Shown here one piece after another: positions 61,333 through 64,000 of a stretch of DNA of 64,000 nt. The DNA is from Ornithinicoccus hortensis (GTDB lineage: Bacteria; Actinomycetota; Actinomycetes; Actinomycetales; Dermatophilaceae). The number at the start of each line of letters is the position of its first letter. Positions within the stretch are counted from its first letter, which is position 1. The stretch is from the NCBI RefSeq assembly GCF_006716185.1, contig NZ_VFOP01000001.1, positions 1,364,001 to 1,428,000 of the forward strand, read 5' to 3'. The translations under genes were made by a program, and so were the position numbers. A model generated the notes under the pieces. It saw only the letters and a program-made list of their open reading frames with translations. It did no database searches and was not told where the DNA came from.

Positions 61333-62777
61333 GCGTCTGCTCCCGTCCTGACGTAGGCCGCCAGCCCGTGGCGCCCGCCCTCCCGGCCGTAGCCGGACTC
61401 CTTGTACCCACCGAAGGGGCTGGTCGGGTCGAACTTGTTGAACGTGTTGGCCCACACCACCCCGGCCTTCAGCTGGTCGGCCATCCACAGGATCCGGGAC
61501 CCCTTGTCGGTCCAGATCCCGGCGGACAACCCGTAGGGGGTGTTGTTGGCCTTGGCCACGGCCTCCTGCGGGGTGCGGAAGGTGAGCACCGACAGCACCG
61601 GCCCGAAGATCTCCTCCTGGGCGATCCGGTTGGTCTGGCTGACCCCGGTGAACACGGTGGGGCGGAACCAGAACCCGTTGCTGGGCAGCTCGCACTCGGG
61701 GGACCAGCGGGTCGCCCCCTCCTCCTCGCCGATCCTGACCAGGTTGTGGATCCGGTCGAGCTGCTCGCGGGAGTTGATCGCACCGATGTCGGTGTTCTTG
61801 TCCAGCGGGTCGCCCACCCGGAGGGTCTCCAGCCGCCGCTTGAGCTTGCGCTCGAACTCCTCGGCGACCGACTCCTGGACCAGCAACCGCGATCCGGCGC
61901 AGCAGACGTGGCCCTGGTTGAAGAAGATGCCGTTGACCACGCCCTCGACCGCCTGGTCGATGGGCGCGTCGTCGAAGACGATGTTGGCGGCCTTGCCGCC
62001 CAGCTCCAGGGTGGCCTTCTTGCGGGTGCCGGCGATGGCCCGCGCGATCGCCTTGCCGACGGCCGTCGAGCCGGTGAAGGCGACCTTGTCCACCCCCTCG
62101 TGCTCGACCAGGGCGCGGCCGGTCTCCCCGGCGCCGGTGAGGATGTTGACCACCCCGGGGGGTAGCTCGGCCTGCTGGCACACCTCGGCGAACAGCAGCG
62201 CGGTCAGCGGCGTGGTCTCCGCCGGCTTGAGCACGACCGTGTTGCCGGTGGCCAGGGCCGGCGCGATCTTCCAGGAGAGCATCAGGAGCGGGAAGTTCCA
62301 GGGGATGACCTGGCCCACCACCCCGTAGGGCTTCGGGTCCGCGCCGAGCGAGGCGAACCCGAGCTTGTCGGCCCAGCCGGCGTGGTAGAAGAAGTGCGCC
62401 GCCGCGGTGGGGATGTCGACGTCGCGGGACTCCTTGATCGGCTTGCCGTTGTCCAGGCTCTCCAGCACCGCGAACTCCCGCGCCCGCTCCTGCAGGATGC
62501 GCGCGATGCGGAAGAGGTACTTGCCCCGGTCCGCACCGGACATCCGGGACCAGACCCGGCTGTATGCCGTGCGGGCCGCGGCCACTGCCTTGTCGACGTC
62601 GGCGGGGCTCGCGTCGGTGACCTCGGCGAGCACCTCCTCGGTCGCCGGGCTGATCGACTTGAACGTCGAGCCGCCATCGGTCTCGACGAACTCGCCGTTG
62701 ATGAACAGCCCGTAGGAACTCTTGAGGTCGACGACGGCGCGGGACTCCGGCGCCGGTGCGTATTCGAACGTTGCCAT
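61329..62777 (-). CDS. Aldehyde dehydrogenase, catalytic subunit
   Basis: 482 residues from the ATG at 62777. It has all ALDH hallmarks: GQVIPWNFPLLMLSWKIAPAL (the PWNF block), KPAETTPLTAL, FTGSTAVGKAI, LELGGKAANIVF (general-base Glu, about 258), NQGHVCCAGSRLLV (catalytic Cys, about 293-294) and EEIFGPVLSVL. It oxidises an aldehyde to the acid with NAD(P). Located directly after deoC on the same strand, its likely substrate is acetaldehyde from DeoC; that is inference. It is co-translated with the truncated ALDH gene. Confidence 0.95.
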   Translation of the reverse strand: MATFEYAPAPESRAVVDLKSSYGLFINGEFVETDGGSTFKSISPATEEVLAEVTDASPADVDKAVAAARTAYSRVWSRMSGADRGKYLFRIARILQERAREFAVLESLDNGKPIKESRDVDIPTAAAHFFYHAGWADKLGFASLGADPKPYGVVGQVIPWNFPLLMLSWKIAPALATGNTVVLKPAETTPLTALLFAEVCQQAELPPGVVNILTGAGETGRALVEHEGVDKVAFTGSTAVGKAIARAIAGTRKKATLELGGKAANIVFDDAPIDQAVEGVVNGIFFNQGHVCCAGSRLLVQESVAEEFERKLKRRLETLRVGDPLDKNTDIGAINSREQLDRIHNLVRIGEEEGATRWSPECELPSNGFWFRPTVFTGVSQTNRIAQEEIFGPVLSVLTFRTPQEAVAKANNTPYGLSAGIWTDKGSRILWMADQLKAGVVWANTFNKFDPTSPFGGYKESGYGREGGRHGLAAYVRTGADA

Positions 62778-62803
62778 CTGGGTGGTCCTCGGTCCTTCTG
62801 CCT

Positions 62804-63811
62804 CTAGTAGAGGCTGGGGGTGTCGTCGGCGATGTAGTCGGCGCCCGAGTAGGCGCCGGTGCGGATCCGCTGACGCTGCAGCAGCAGGTCGTTCAGCAGG
62901 CTGGAGGCGCCGAACCGGAACCACTGCGGGTCCAACCAGGCCTCGCCGGCGATCTCGTTGACCGTCACCAGGAACTTGATCGCCTCCTTGCTGCTCCGGA
63001 TCCCGCCGGCGGGCTTGACGCCCACCTGGGTGCCGGTCAGGTCCTGCCAGTCCCGCACCGCCTCGAGCATGATCAGCGTGACCGGCAGGGTCGCGGCGGG
63101 CGACACCTTGCCGGTGGAGGTCTTGATGAAGTCGCCGCCCGCCAACATCGACAGGTAGGAGGCGCGACGGACGTTGTCGTAGGTGACCAGCTCACCGGTC
63201 TCCATGATGACCTTCAGCCTGGCGTCGCCGCAGGCCTGCTTCACCTGGACGATCTGGTCGAACACGGTCAGGTAGTCGCCGGAGAGGAAGGCCCCCCGGT
63301 CGATCACCATGTCGATCTCGTCGGCCCCGGCCGAGACGGCGTCGGCGACGTCGGCCAGCTTGACCGCGACGCTGGCGCGCCCGCTCGGGAAGGCCGTGGC
63401 CACGGCCGCGACCTTGATCCCGCTGGAGCCCAGGGCGGCCTTGGCGGTGGCCACCATGTCGCCGTACACGCATACGGCCGCGGGCCGGGGTGTGCTCAGG
63501 TCGCTGGGGTCCGGGGTCAGCGCCTTGGTGCACAGGCCCCGCACCCGGCCGGCGGTGTCCGCGCCCTCCAGGGTGGTCAGGTCGATCATCGAGATCGCGG
63601 CGTCGATCGCCCAGGCCTTGGCCGTGGTCTTGATGGAACGCGTGCCGAACGTGGCGGCGCGGGCGTCGGCCCCCACCTCGTCTACCCCCGGCAGGCCGTG
63701 CAGCCAGGAGGTCAGCGCGCTGTTGGTCAGTCGGGAGACCCCGAGGATGTCGCGGGCCCGTTCCCGGGTCGTCGCGGTGGCGTCGGGGTCGACGGCGGTG
63801 TCGGTGCTCAC
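62804..63811 (-). CDS. deoC: Deoxyribose-phosphate aldolase
   Basis: 335 residues from a GTG; TAGACT lies seven bases upstream. It splits deoxyribose-5-phosphate into acetaldehyde and glyceraldehyde-3-phosphate. The Schiff-base lysine is in DFIKTSTGKVSPAAT (about 229-243), ADEIDMVIDRG holds the proton-relay Asp, and GVKPAGGIRSSKEA the second lysine. Compared with E. coli DeoC it has about 75 extra N-terminal residues, as is common in actinobacterial and eukaryotic-type DeoC. The two ALDH genes follow within 26 bases. Confidence 0.96.
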   Translation of the reverse strand: MSTDTAVDPDATATTRERARDILGVSRLTNSALTSWLHGLPGVDEVGADARAATFGTRSIKTTAKAWAIDAAISMIDLTTLEGADTAGRVRGLCTKALTPDPSDLSTPRPAAVCVYGDMVATAKAALGSSGIKVAAVATAFPSGRASVAVKLADVADAVSAGADEIDMVIDRGAFLSGDYLTVFDQIVQVKQACGDARLKVIMETGELVTYDNVRRASYLSMLAGGDFIKTSTGKVSPAATLPVTLIMLEAVRDWQDLTGTQVGVKPAGGIRSSKEAIKFLVTVNEIAGEAWLDPQWFRFGASSLLNDLLLQRQRIRTGAYSGADYIADDTPSLY

Positions 63812-63818
63812 CTGCCGG

Positions 63819-63824
63819 AGTCTA
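63819..63824 (-). promoter_or_regulatory. TAGACT -10 box of deoC
   Basis: On the minus strand TAGACT ends seven bases before the deoC GTG. Confidence 0.5.
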
Positions 63825-63832
63825 ACGGCCCC

Positions 63833-63838
63833 TAGACT
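63833..63838 (+). promoter_or_regulatory. TAGACT -10 box of the last gene
   Basis: TAGACT ends six bases before the ATG at 63845. With the deoC box it makes a divergent pair only eight bases apart, so the two genes cannot be fired freely at the same time. Confidence 0.45.
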
Positions 63839-63844
63839 CGGGGC

Positions 63845-64000
63845 ATGCCGCTCCGACTCGACCCCGTCCGCATCCCGGTCCCCGGTGGCAAGGTCATCGA
63901 GGAGCTGGCCGGCAAGGCCAGCACGCAGCACGGGAACTACTCGGTCGCCCACATGGTGGCCCCGGCCGGTTGGCAGGAGCCGGGTCAACGACCGGACTTC
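63845..64000 (+). CDS. Possible cupin protein, 3' end outside window
   Basis: Only the first 52 residues are inside the window: [20 protein letters not shown], then [27 protein letters not shown]. The pattern [16 protein letters not shown] is what I expect from the start of a small cupin-domain protein, but the metal-binding histidines would lie beyond the end. It is divergent from deoC. Confidence 0.5.
   Translation, partial: MPLRLDPVRIPVPGGKVIEELAGKASTQHGNYSVAHMVAPAGWQEPGQRPDF

Overview
The window is high-GC DNA (roughly 70-75% G+C by eye) from an actinobacterium, most likely a Micrococcales member of the Intrasporangiaceae/Ornithinimicrobium type. That placement is inferred from gene content and order, not from a marker search. 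Supporting traits are a WhiB3/WhiD-type regulator, a mycothiol-dependent isomerase-family protein, the GuaB/GuaB3/GuaA set, a MurT-GatD pair, monomeric isocitrate dehydrogenase, a sucCD-PerM(DUF6350)-purNH block, frequent GTG starts and many genes that look leaderless. About 58 genes fill nearly all of the 64 kb. There is no intergenic gap over 300 bases, and I saw no tRNA, rRNA, insertion sequence, prophage or CRISPR array.

Layout. 1-2.2 kb: two membrane HD-GYP proteins, the first intact (cut by the window edge) and the second degenerate. 2.2-6.3 kb: tsaB-rimI-tsaD-GH3 lipoprotein operon (tRNA t6A and cell-wall turnover). 6.3-8.8 kb: divergent THUMP-like methyltransferase and a cardiolipin-synthase-like PLD protein. 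8.8-11.4 kb: groES-groEL under two tandem CIRCE operators, a very strong hairpin, then a convergent whiB. 11.6-21.5 kb: guaB, a dioxygenase, guaB3, a YVTN beta-propeller lipoprotein, SURF1, DUF3817, guaA and murT-gatD (lipid II amidation). 21.5-25.3 kb: flippase-like protein, PIG-L deacetylase, GT4 glycosyltransferase and Nudix hydrolase. 25.3-30.4 kb: small membrane proteins, GNAT, PcrA/UvrD helicase and M23 peptidase. 30.6-38.6 kb: sucCD, DUF6350/PerM, purN-purH, a DMT permease, folD-DUF3017. 38.7-42 kb: mdh and icd. 42-47.7 kb: a mycothiol-dependent isomerase-family protein, zinc ribbon, S10 carboxypeptidase, 2H phosphoesterase, GT4 mannosyltransferase-like and manC. 47.8-63.8 kb: pyrD, M20 amidohydrolase, a nucleoside ABC importer (BMP lipoprotein, double ATPase, two permeases), cdd, deoA, then a GT2-mini sortase substrate-class E sortase cassette, then two aldehyde dehydrogenase genes and deoC on the minus strand. 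The last 156 bases begin a possible cupin protein.

How the genes fit together. The last 15 kb form a (deoxy)nucleoside uptake and breakdown locus. The importer brings nucleosides in, Cdd deaminates cytidines, DeoA releases deoxyribose-1-phosphate, DeoC splits deoxyribose-5-phosphate, and the aldehyde dehydrogenase pair can oxidise the acetaldehyde made. The isomerising mutase is not in the window. Set between deoA and the aldehyde dehydrogenase genes is an unrelated three-gene cassette with an AT-rich leader: a processive-type GT2, a 61-residue protein that is almost only a LAMTG sorting signal, and a class E sortase. This is the strongest candidate here for an undescribed system. Other points of note are the two ALDH genes that together resemble a split ALDH16, a GTATGC/GCATAC word that recurs in several codon phases through rare codons, and about twenty genes with a TAnnnT box 6-7 bases before the start codon.
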